This document shows positions 8,972 through 16,738 of a stretch of 64,000 bases of DNA, one piece after another (positions within the stretch are counted from its first letter, which is position 1; each line of letters starts with the position of its first letter). The notes beneath the pieces are model-generated. The model searched no databases, was not told the origin of the DNA, and saw nothing but the letters and a program-made list of their open reading frames with translations. The position numbers and the translations under genes are program-made. This DNA comes from Pseudomonas sp. RC10 (lineage in GTDB: Bacteria > Pseudomonadota > Gammaproteobacteria > Pseudomonadales > Pseudomonadaceae): assembly GCF_038397775.1 (NCBI RefSeq), contig NZ_CP151650.1, forward strand, positions 5,909,001 to 5,973,000, in the 5' to 3' direction.

Positions 8972-10231
8972 ATGCCTGCTCAAAACCTCCGCCTCTCCGA
9001 TCGACAGCTCAAGGGAGTCAAATCCGCGTCCAAGGATTACGTCCTCACTGACGGTGATGGTTTGCAGCTACGAGTACGCAGCAACGGCTCGTTGTTGTGG
9101 AACTTCAATTACCGCGAACCAGTGACCAAGAAGCGCATCAACATCGGCTTTGGGACCTACCCCTAACTGTCACTGGCGAACGCACGAAAGAAGGCAGTCG
9201 AAGCCCGCGAGTTGCTCGCCCAAGGCATCGATCCGAAGGTGCAACGCAATACGTTGAATGAGGCCAAGCGCGCAGAAACGGAACACACCTTCGAGAACGT
9301 GGCCACCGCCTGGTTCCAGCTCAAGAAAGACTCGGTCACCCCGGCCTACGCGGAGGACATTTTTTGGCGTTCGCTCACACTGCATGTGCTCCCCGACTTG
9401 AGGACGACACCACTGGCGAAAATCACCGCGCCGATGGTGATTGGGTTGCTTCGTCCTATCGAAGCGAAAGGCAGCCTAGAAACGGTGAAGCGTCTTAGCC
9501 AACGGCTTAACGAGATCATGACCTACGGCGTAAATTCCGGCCTGATCTTCGCCAACCCACTCAGCGGCATCAGGGCAGTATTCAAGAAGCCCAAGAAAGA
9601 GAACATGGCTGCGCTTCCACCCGAAGAGCTCCCGGAGCTCATGCTGGAGATCGCGAACGCCAGCATCAAACGCACCACCCGCTGCCTGATCGAATGGCAG
9701 TTGCACACCATGACTCGCCCCGCCGAGGCGGCGACGACTCGCTGGGCAGACATCGACTTTGAAAGGCGTGTCTGGACGATCCCACCGGAGCGTATGAAGA
9801 AGCGCCGCCCACACAGCATCCCGTTGAGTGATCATGCTGTCGCACTATTGGAGTCACTGAAGACTCACAGCGGCCATCGCGAATACGTCTTCCCGGCAGA
9901 CAGAAATCCACGCACCCACGCCAATAGCCAAACGGCCAACATGGCGTTGAAACGTATGGGCTTCCAGGATCGGTTGGTCAGCCACGGCATGCGCTCGATG
10001 GCGAGCACCATCTTGAATGAACATGGCTGGGACCCGGAGCTCATTGAGGTCGCACTGGCGCATGTCGACAAGGATGAGGTGCGCAGCGCCTACAACCGAG
10101 CCGACTACATCGAGCGCCGGCGTCCCATGATGGCTTGGTGGAGTGAGTACATTCAGAAAGCCGCCACCGGCAGTCTCCTTGCCTCAGCATACGGCCAAGT
10201 CAGAGACAAGAACGTGGTGCCGATACGCTAG
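8972..10231 (+). pseudogene. P4-type tyrosine integrase interrupted by one stop codon
   Basis: Site-specific integrase expected to insert the island at ssrA. Reading from ATG 8972 (ribosome binding site GAGGAG eight bases upstream) gives the N-terminal DUF4102 arm-binding domain (LSDRQLKGVKSASKDYVLTD). After INIGFGTYP, codon 65 is TAA (9164-9166). The same frame continues LSLANARKKAVEARELLAQG to the end with no other defect, for 419 codons. The core-binding domain and catalytic domain are complete: R in TMTRPAEAATTRW, H-x2-R in SHGMRSM, H in LAHVDK and the tyrosine in RSAYNRADY. Usual relatives have a sense codon at position 65. It is therefore a single-base nonsense allele or a read error; a restart at 9212 would lack the arm-binding domain. 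Confidence 0.88.
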
Positions 10232-10315
10232 CGCTATGCAGGCGCAATAACCGCAGCAACAACTGAGCGTTCAAGATTCAGGGCGAGCAGCCTCGCTTAT
10301 CCGCTTCTCAGCGCG

Positions 10316-10360
10316 GGTCCATCCAAACAGGGCTGCAAAGCCGCCCTGTTTGGATGGACC
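10316..10360. repeat. 18-bp perfect hairpin
   Basis: GGTCCATCCAAACAGGGC at 10316-10333 is exactly complemented at 10343-10360, with a nine-base loop. No T run follows on either strand. It lies 85 bp after the integrase stop and may be a terminator or processing site. Confidence 0.7.
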
Positions 10361-10716
10361 TCACTTTGAAGAGCTATAAGCCACGACGTTGTCCGGGTTT
10401 TACCACGGAATTCCACCGATGGATAACCGCTTTTCACGTCCCCAAGAGCGCTGAATTTCGTCCCTTGACCGGGTTTATCCACAGGCGTAGAACTGGCTGT
10501 GCAAACGCTGTCGATGACAGCACCCCAGGTGACCCGAACCTTAAAGGTCACACCGCTCTCGCGGTGGTTCTCCCCAAGGGCGATTAGCATTCGGCAGCTC
10601 GCCCGGTCACTGCCCATGTGATGGATGCTCTTACACATACGGCGCTCGTGCGCCAATACACCGTACCCAGCTGCCCTGCAGCAACCTATCCGCTTGGCCG
10701 ACTATTGCGCCAACCT

Positions 10717-10750
10717 GTGCCCGTCTCTTTCTATGGAAAGAGACGGGCAC
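10717..10750. terminator. 15-bp hairpin, possible terminator
   Basis: GTGCCCGTCTCTTTC at 10717-10731 pairs exactly with 10736-10750 around a four-base loop. No long T run follows. On the minus strand the stop codon of the Cys-rich frame (10731-10733) falls inside the hairpin, as if it ended that transcript. Confidence 0.5.
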
Positions 10751-10934
10751 TTCTAACACTGCTGCAGCCCTTATCGTACATGGCTTTGCGGCATTCCCCC
10801 TCGTGACAATCGGCGTGACAAACGCCGATGTCACCAGCAACAGCCTTGTAGATGATGGTGCCGCAGACCACGGAATGGACTGCACCTGACTGACAGTCAG
10901 GCATGCCCCGGTCATCGCATTGCTGCCTGCACAT
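10731..10934 (-). CDS. possible small cysteine-rich protein
   Basis: A 67-codon frame whose product has eight cysteines (positions 2, 6, 14, 24, 39, 43, 48, 57) and several histidines, including C-H-x2-C-H-x3-C near residues 39-48. This suggests metal binding or disulfides if it is expressed. There is no convincing ribosome binding site before the ATG at 10934. The stop codon sits in a strong hairpin. I do not recognise the family, and a chance frame in decayed DNA cannot be excluded. Confidence 0.3.
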   Translation of the reverse strand: MCRQQCDDRGMPDCQSGAVHSVVCGTIIYKAVAGDIGVCHADCHEGECRKAMYDKGCSSVRSARLFP

Positions 10935-11173
10935 GGCTCAGGATCTTCAGGCGCAGGTCTCGTCAGCCAGCGCTGCCTCCACCCGCCCACCGGTAACGGT
11001 GCTCAGGAGGCCAGATCATGAGATGCCCTTGCTCCCGGACGTAAGGAGCCGCCAGTCCCGCGTAGCGGACATTCCCCACAGGTCGCAGGGGCCTTGATCC
11101 CTGATAACACTCAACATTCTTGGCGGGATGACGTGGGGCGAGGATCGGAGAACTGGCGATGAGGTGATTCGAC

Positions 11174-12154
11174 ATGGCATTGGTGGGTAGACGCGATGGC
11201 CGTAATTTCGGCTATGGCAGGCAGTTGAGCTACGCGGGACCGCAAGCGCTGAAAGACATGTCCGGTGGCGGTCATTACGGCACGGTCAAAGCGCACTGTG
11301 ATCGGTGGCAGGCATTCGTGAAGTGGTGTCGCTCCGAACAAGGGCCCGGTATCAATGATGCGCGGCTGATTGATCGGAAGGTATTGGCGGACTATGCGGC
11401 GTATCTGCGCGATGCGGTTGAGTGCGATAGCCTCGCCATCAGCACCGCACAAAACCGCCTATCCAGCGTTAACAGGACAATGGCGGCGCTGCGCGGTGAT
11501 CAGTGTGTGAAATTACCCAGTCCGAGCAAGGCGTTGGGAATGCAACGCACCGGGATTCGCCACTCAGTACCGCAGGGCCAAGACCGCAGACAGGTTAAGC
11601 AGATTGTCGATGCGCTTTGCCGCAATCATCAGCTACGGGCCGCTGCAATCGTTCTGTTGGCCCGAGCCACCGGCATGCGCTTGCGTGAGGCCATCCTAGC
11701 CGATTTGCCACGGCTGAGCCGTGAGGCTAACGGCCTAGGCAGGATTAACATTCAGGACGGCACCAAAGGCGGCCGCGCCGGCGCCTCGGCGCCACGTTGG
11801 ATTGCGGTGAACGACCATGTTCGAGGCGCCCTTGAGTTTGCACGGCAAGTGTCGCCTTTGGGTAGTCGCAACCTGATCGCACCCCATCAAACCTATCTGA
11901 ATGTCCTGCAAGAGTTCATCCGCCCTGCGCGGGACATCCTGCATGCACACAAGCTGAAAGGCTTCCATGAGTTACGAGCGGCGTACGCATGTGAGCGCTA
12001 TGAGCAAATCACCCAACACCGCGCGCCTATCAACGGTGGCCAGTGTCGCCAGGTAGATAGGAGCCTTGATCGTGAGGCACGACGGCAAATTAGCTATGAG
12101 CTGGGGCATGCTCGGATAGATGTGGTCGCTGCCTATGTAGGAGGTCGCAGATGA
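11174..12154 (+). CDS. second tyrosine recombinase (integrase-domain protein)
   Basis: A 326-residue recombinase of the kind annotated as integrase domain-containing protein (Phage_integr_N plus Integrase_1). The N-terminal part (about 30-130) is a core-binding domain, with AFVKWCRSEQ and LADYAAYLRDAV. The catalytic part shows R in ATGMRLREAIL (about residue 162), H-x2-R in FHELRAAYACERY (about 257-260), H in ELGHARIDVV and the final tyrosine in AAYVGGRR, so all key residues are present. The start MALVGRRDGRNFGYGR is typical of the family. It overlaps the next gene by ATGA. It may help mobilise the island or act on another site, given that the P4-type integrase is interrupted. Confidence 0.85.
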   Translation: MALVGRRDGRNFGYGRQLSYAGPQALKDMSGGGHYGTVKAHCDRWQAFVKWCRSEQGPGINDARLIDRKVLADYAAYLRDAVECDSLAISTAQNRLSSVNRTMAALRGDQCVKLPSPSKALGMQRTGIRHSVPQGQDRRQVKQIVDALCRNHQLRAAAIVLLARATGMRLREAILADLPRLSREANGLGRINIQDGTKGGRAGASAPRWIAVNDHVRGALEFARQVSPLGSRNLIAPHQTYLNVLQEFIRPARDILHAHKLKGFHELRAAYACERYEQITQHRAPINGGQCRQVDRSLDREARRQISYELGHARIDVVAAYVGGRR

Positions 12155-12417
12155 ATAAGGTATTCGATATGGAGCTGTTCTTGGCTGCGGTGCTGAAGGG
12201 CTCACACGCAACTCGGCAACGCCATGTGCGACAGGCGAAGATCATCCAGGCTGAGATTGCAGAGCGCTGGCAGCGAGAAACGCCCTGGGTTTGGCAGAAG
12301 AAGCATGTGACTTGGTTCCTTGAGAAGCGCCTAGCGCGACGCAGCAACGCAACGCGGTATTACTACCTCCTAACATTGCGACTGCTCGCTCTTCGTTTAG
12401 AAAAGTCATGGGTATGA
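12151..12417 (+). CDS. small protein resembling a stand-alone recombinase core-binding domain
   Basis: 88 residues, translationally coupled to the recombinase upstream by a four-base ATGA overlap. The sequence is helical and basic (TRQRHVRQAKIIQAEIAERW, then WVWQKKHVTWFLEKRLARR and YYYLLTLRLLALRLEK) and looks like the SAM-like core-binding domain of tyrosine recombinases without a catalytic domain. A role as an accessory DNA-binding partner is inferred from coupling and shape only. No named family is recognised. Confidence 0.65.
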   Translation: MNKVFDMELFLAAVLKGSHATRQRHVRQAKIIQAEIAERWQRETPWVWQKKHVTWFLEKRLARRSNATRYYYLLTLRLLALRLEKSWV

Positions 12418-12781
12418 ATATGGTAGGGCATTGAGATCAGCAATTTGGCTAACTACTCCGCCCTGTCGAGCGCCGCCGTATTAAAGCGCTAGCCCAAAAG
12501 CGGGGGAACCCTCCGATCGGCGTGATCAAAGATCGCTGGATCGAAGGTTTTGGCGATATAAGCCAAGGTTTGCAGGGAAACGAATCAGGCATCAACCGTT
12601 ACGGCGGCGAGCGTTTGTATGTAATGTTAGCTGCGCACGGCCACGCTCAAGCATGGCCGGTTATTTAGATATCTGGTAATCCAACGCCGAGTGCAGCTAC
12701 AACCCAGAGCCCATAGAAGGGCCTCTGACAGGTATATAACTCCGGAGAAGTTCCCCCTTTAACACTACGCCATCATCAGAT
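12418..12781. other. 364-bp spacer with no gene seen
   Basis: Lies between the convergent recombinase pair and the hsd operon. It holds a short imperfect hairpin near 12638-12660 (CGGCCACGCTCAAGCATGGCCG) but no T-rich terminator and no credible coding frame. Confidence 0.5.
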
Positions 12782-14254
12782 TCAATCAATCACTTCAGAT
12801 CGCGGCAAACTCAAAGAAACCTCACGAAACGCGAGTAGAGCCGCTTCGAGATGATCAATGATCTCTTGCTGCAATACATCCGGTGGCGGCAGGTCATCCA
12901 AGTTGTCTAGGCTATCGTCTTTCAGCCAGAAAATATCTAGACTGGCCTTGTCGCGGCTGATTAAGTCTTCGTAGCTAAAGTACCTGAAGCGTTCGGTTTC
13001 CTGCCGCTCAAAACGGTTTTCTGGGTGGTAGCAGGTGATGAAATCTTGCAGGTCGTCCAGCTTCAGCGTGCGCGTCTTCAGCGTGAAGTGTTTGTTGGTG
13101 CGCAGGTCGAAGAACCAGACGCCCTTGGTGTGCACACGCCCGTCTTTGGGCGCGCTGTCGAAGAACACCACGTTCGCTTTCACGCCCTGGGCATAAAAGA
13201 TGCCCGTGGGCAGGCGTAGCACCGTGTGTACATCGCAGTTCTCCAGCAACTTCTTGCGGATCTTTTCGCCTGCGCCGCCTTCAAACAGCACGTTGTCGGG
13301 TAACACCACAGCGGCTTTGCCGTCCACCTTCAGCATGCTAACGATGTGCTGCAAGAAGTTAAGCTGCTTGTTCGACGTGGTTTCCCAGAAATCCTGCCGC
13401 TCGTAGGTCAGCGCCTCTTTGTCTTCCTCGCCCTCTTCATTGGTGATGGTCATGCTGCTCTTCTTGCCGAAGGGCGGGTTGGCCAGCACGTAATCCACTT
13501 TCAATTTGGGCTCAGTGATCAACGCATCTGAACGCGCCACTAAGGGCTCACCATCCAACTCGCCAACGTTGTGCAAAAAAAGATTCATCAAACACATGCG
13601 TCGGGTGTTTGGCACAATCTCGTTGCCGTGGAAGGTCTTGTCGCGCAGGAATTCCTTTTGTGACTTGTTGAGCTTGGCTCCGGGCCGCGTCAACCAGTTG
13701 TATGCTCCCAGGAAAAAACCGCCTGTGCCGCAGGCCGGATCCGCAATGGTTTTCATCGGCTCGGGGCGCACGCAGGCCACAATCGCCTCGATGAGCGCGC
13801 GTGGTGTGAAGTATTGGCCCGCGCCGCTCTTGGTGTCTTCCGCGTTCTTCTGCAGCAGGCCTTCATACAGATCGCCCTTGGTGTCAGCCCCCAGGCTGAT
13901 CCAGCTTTCGGCATCAATCAGCTGTACCAGACGCGAAAGCTTGGCCGGGTCTTGAATCTTGTTCTGCGCCTTGAAGAAAATAGCGCCAAGCATGCCGGAC
14001 CCTTGTCCCAGCTTGTGCAGCGTAGCCAGGTAATGCGCTTCCAGCGGTTCGCCCACTTTGGAGGTCAGACTGGCCCAGTCATAGCCCTTCGGGATGTGAG
14101 TATCGCGGTTGTAGGGCTCCTGCGCGTATTCGTGCGCCAGCTTCAGGAAAAGCAAGTAAGTGAGCTGTTCCAGGTAGTCTCCATAGCCCACGCCGTCGTC
14201 GCGCAGGGTGTGGCAGAAATTCCAGACTTTCTGGACGAGGGAGTTGGTATTCAT
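12782..14254 (-). CDS. hsdM: type I restriction-modification methyltransferase subunit HsdM
   Basis: HsdM transfers a methyl group from SAM to adenine in the site chosen by HsdS. The 490-residue product has an N-terminal HsdM helical domain (GYGDYLEQLTYLLFLKLAHEY, about 23-43), SAM motif I DPACGTGGF (172-180) and the catalytic NPPF (259-262), and a C-terminal helical tail. I chose ATG 14254 (MNTNSLVQKVW), with GGTGGAG about eight bases upstream; the longer frame adds only six residues. The start overlaps the stop of the HNH gene as ATGA. Unusually it is the last gene of the operon hsdR-hsdS-ATPase-HNH-hsdM, so methylation is made from the distal end. Confidence 0.95.
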   Translation of the reverse strand: MNTNSLVQKVWNFCHTLRDDGVGYGDYLEQLTYLLFLKLAHEYAQEPYNRDTHIPKGYDWASLTSKVGEPLEAHYLATLHKLGQGSGMLGAIFFKAQNKIQDPAKLSRLVQLIDAESWISLGADTKGDLYEGLLQKNAEDTKSGAGQYFTPRALIEAIVACVRPEPMKTIADPACGTGGFFLGAYNWLTRPGAKLNKSQKEFLRDKTFHGNEIVPNTRRMCLMNLFLHNVGELDGEPLVARSDALITEPKLKVDYVLANPPFGKKSSMTITNEEGEEDKEALTYERQDFWETTSNKQLNFLQHIVSMLKVDGKAAVVLPDNVLFEGGAGEKIRKKLLENCDVHTVLRLPTGIFYAQGVKANVVFFDSAPKDGRVHTKGVWFFDLRTNKHFTLKTRTLKLDDLQDFITCYHPENRFERQETERFRYFSYEDLISRDKASLDIFWLKDDSLDNLDDLPPPDVLQQEIIDHLEAALLAFREVSLSLPRSEVID

Positions 14255-15045
14255 AAAAGTGACTCCACCCAAGCCTTATCGCGATGTGTGCCAATGGCAG
14301 ATCGGAAAAAGCTCGCGTATTCGTGTTCAGAGGAAAGATGTTTTTTCAGTTCAGCAATGACGGCAGGATTGGCTGCATCGCCTACGACAGCAAGCAACGT
14401 GGCGAGTGTCTGCCACCGACTGCGTTTGTCCTCAGGGCTGTTCCATTCATTGAACCCAAGACGGTCAATCGTATACCGCGCACGCTGGAATTCCCAAGTT
14501 CCAGTTGGAGCCACTGGCTTGACCTCGCCGTCTATACCGTGGGCTAGCAGTTCGCAGTCAGCAAACACGCACGGGTCCAATAGCATAGGCAGCTCCGCAT
14601 CCAAAGGGGCTGCGGGTAGCGAGCAACGCTTTGCCTCATCCTGAATCGGAAACTCATTGGCTTTACCATGCAGGGTGTCACCCTCGTCTTTCTCTGGACG
14701 ATTGCACCGTTGGCACGAAAGGCGGAAGTTCCACCATTCATAAGCCAGCCAGAAGTATCCGTTATGATCAGCCAACTTGACCCCATCCACTGTAATGCCC
14801 AATTTGGGCCGAAAGTGGTCGACATCAAAAGGCGCGCGCGCGCTTTTCGCTTCGCAGTACCAACACTTTTCTCCGCTGGCATTTGCGAGCCACTTTTTGA
14901 GCAAGCCCCAGCTACCGTTCTTCTTGATGTAAGCGGAGCGGAGATCATGCGAGGCCAACGCCCCAACCGTCGTTATTCTTCTGGAGTAGATTTTGGGCCA
15001 GCGCGCGGGCAAATGAGGTGGCAATGGAATCAGAATGAACCTCAA
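14251..15045 (-). CDS. HNH endonuclease, PtuB-like (Septu)
   Basis: A 264-residue HNH nuclease. Metal and active-site residues are visible: C61-W-Y-C64, D76-H77 in FDVDHFRPK, and C111-x2-C114-N115 in RLSCQRCNR. This is the layout of PtuB and of the TIGR02646-like HNH proteins that pair with an ATPase in Septu and in some retrons. The start is a TTG at 15045 that overlaps the ATPase stop (TTGA), and the stop overlaps the hsdM ATG (ATGA), so translation of all three genes is chained. The likely job is DNA (or RNA) cleavage on a signal from the ATPase. Family membership is judged from motifs and context only. Confidence 0.8.
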   Translation of the reverse strand: MRFILIPLPPHLPARWPKIYSRRITTVGALASHDLRSAYIKKNGSWGLLKKWLANASGEKCWYCEAKSARAPFDVDHFRPKLGITVDGVKLADHNGYFWLAYEWWNFRLSCQRCNRPEKDEGDTLHGKANEFPIQDEAKRCSLPAAPLDAELPMLLDPCVFADCELLAHGIDGEVKPVAPTGTWEFQRARYTIDRLGFNEWNSPEDKRSRWQTLATLLAVVGDAANPAVIAELKKHLSSEHEYASFFRSAIGTHRDKAWVESLL

Positions 15046-16736
15046 TTCTGCCCCTCCTGCAAACTGCGCAGCAGGCTTTGCACTAAGGCATCGAGAGCCT
15101 TTTGTTTGTTATCTGGCGTGACAACGGCACCCTCGATATCGCCATCTGCAGCCAAATCAAATCTTGCACGAAGATACTCTTGCTCCAACCGGTCACGCGA
15201 AGCGAAGTTGAAGTCCAGACCTTCTAGCCGCTGGCGGATGTCTATCAACTTCTTCCGTTCAGCCTCGCTGAGAGGCTGCTGCTGGGTGGCGAGTTGATGC
15301 AATGCCAACAGGTCGTCATTAGTGGCTTTGTCCAAGCTGGTGCCCAAGCCGAACATATCGCTGGTTACGATGCCAGCGAAGCCCATGCCTTTAGGGTCGA
15401 CGGCCGGGTTCTCCGCGCGCACCGTGCGGTTGTCTGTTTCGCGGTACAGTATTTGAACTTGTTCCTTGACCAGTTCTGCAATGGCCAAGGGGTTGTGAGT
15501 CGTCAGCACGATATGGCTGTTATCTTGGCCGTCACTGTTCTGCCCGACAAATGATTTCAGGTAGTTGAGGTAGTCCACACACCACCGTGGATTCAAGTGC
15601 GTGTCGGGTTCATCCAGCAAGAACAGGCTTTCATCTTCAGCGGTAAAGCGCAGCAAGCCTAACACCGTCAGCAACTGCTGTTCACCCTCGCTGAGCTCAC
15701 GAAACGTCACGCTGCCGTCGTTTTTCTTCAGACGCACGCGGATGCGCACCTCCTCGATCAATTCGGAGACGTAGGTACTTTCCAAGTCACGAAAGAACTC
15801 ATTTGCTGGCTGACTACCTACAAGATCTCTCAGCGACTCCACATCCTTTATATACAGGTATTTATATTCACGCTCAGATGTGTTTTTGTTCCATATGGAC
15901 TTCTTCAACTTCCTTTTGATTGTGATCGGCGCCAGCGCCACCTTCATCAGCCGATCTAAGAACCGCTGAACCAATCCTCTTGCGTACCAGAATCTAGGGT
16001 CTCCCTCTTTCGAACTCCAAGGCGGGTCACGCAAGACAAAAAGAACGGACTCGATCCCATTATCTGGATCAATACCAAGTTCCGCCGCCAAAAAATCTTT
16101 CACTTTCTGGTCAGGCCGGATCAGGAATGCAAGAAGAACAAACTGGCTGTGGACAGGCAAAGCATAGAAGAGTCGCTTTGGCGCTGGGTCAGTCTCCGAA
16201 TCTAGAAGATCCTTGTAATAGGTCTCCAGGTAAGGACGAAAAACCTCATACATACGCGGGCTCTCACCCGAGTAGTAGCTGAACACGTAGCGTGGCAAGT
16301 ACTCGTTATTCGCACTCAAGAAGGCAGTGAGCTTGATAGACTCACCCTGTGGTGACTTGTCAGCATCGCCTTCAAAGTCAAAGACGCTATGGCCCAAGTC
16401 GCGCTGCTTGATTTGCCTGGCATCAGCGACGCGAATAAGAAAAGCATCCCTCTTGCGGTCCGGGTCGGCATCAATTTGAATGTGGCGCAGGCTCTCGCCT
16501 GAACCCATGCGGTATGCCAACTTAAAGGCAAAGACGGGGCTGCGCTTCTTAGCAATCAAATCTCTGAAGATGAGAGCTAGCGCTTCTAGCACGTTCGATT
16601 TACCAGTGCCGTTCCAGCCAATTACTACCGTGACCCAGTGATCCTCCTCGAAATCGATGGTGACGTTTTTCAAGTTCTTAAACTGGTGGGTCGGGCTGTC
16701 TTTCGCGCTGCCGATGGTGAGCTTATCGAGGCGCAT
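15042..16736 (-). CDS. ABC/RecF-type ATPase, PtuA-like (Septu)
   Basis: A 564-residue ATPase of the RecF/OLD-like ABC group. Walker A is GWNGTGKS (40-47), the ABC signature LSEGEQQ (348-354), Walker B LFLLDEPDTHL (371-381) and the H-loop TTHNPL (412-417). The long middle part is the expected helical insertion. The C-terminal part (GIVTSDMFGLGTSLDKATND and the helical end) has no TOPRIM-like acidic motif I can see, so this is not an OLD nuclease. It follows hsdS after two bases and overlaps the HNH gene by four. ATPase plus HNH in this order is the Septu arrangement (PtuA senses and oligomerises, PtuB cuts). Its position inside a type I RM operon recalls the Rlo genes of Campylobacter hsd loci. 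Confidence 0.82.
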   Translation of the reverse strand: MRLDKLTIGSAKDSPTHQFKNLKNVTIDFEEDHWVTVVIGWNGTGKSNVLEALALIFRDLIAKKRSPVFAFKLAYRMGSGESLRHIQIDADPDRKRDAFLIRVADARQIKQRDLGHSVFDFEGDADKSPQGESIKLTAFLSANNEYLPRYVFSYYSGESPRMYEVFRPYLETYYKDLLDSETDPAPKRLFYALPVHSQFVLLAFLIRPDQKVKDFLAAELGIDPDNGIESVLFVLRDPPWSSKEGDPRFWYARGLVQRFLDRLMKVALAPITIKRKLKKSIWNKNTSEREYKYLYIKDVESLRDLVGSQPANEFFRDLESTYVSELIEEVRIRVRLKKNDGSVTFRELSEGEQQLLTVLGLLRFTAEDESLFLLDEPDTHLNPRWCVDYLNYLKSFVGQNSDGQDNSHIVLTTHNPLAIAELVKEQVQILYRETDNRTVRAENPAVDPKGMGFAGIVTSDMFGLGTSLDKATNDDLLALHQLATQQQPLSEAERKKLIDIRQRLEGLDFNFASRDRLEQEYLRARFDLAADGDIEGAVVTPDNKQKALDALVQSLLRSLQEGQN

Positions 16737-16738
16737 GG

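Larger units (their letters stand above)
10361..11173. other. island segment with no convincing gene
   Basis: Apart from the low-confidence Cys-rich frame at 10731-10934 and the hairpin at 10717-10750, I see no coding signal in these 813 bp. A frame starting ATGAGATGCCCT at 11018 ends after eight codons. It sits behind a good ribosome binding site (CAGGAGG) and might be the decayed start of a small zinc-finger gene, but that is weak. The segment looks like remnants between the two recombinase genes. Confidence 0.5.

Noticed and set aside
11003..11045. Possible Ogr/Delta-type zinc-finger gene (ATGAGATGCCCT after CAGGAGG)
   Set aside because: Stops after eight codons and the downstream frames do not restore a clear zinc-finger pattern; only mentioned as a possible remnant.
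15042..16736. ATPase as an OLD-family nuclease (Gabija GajA-like)
   Set aside because: No TOPRIM acidic motif is visible after the ATPase core, and the partner is an HNH protein rather than a UvrD-like helicase.
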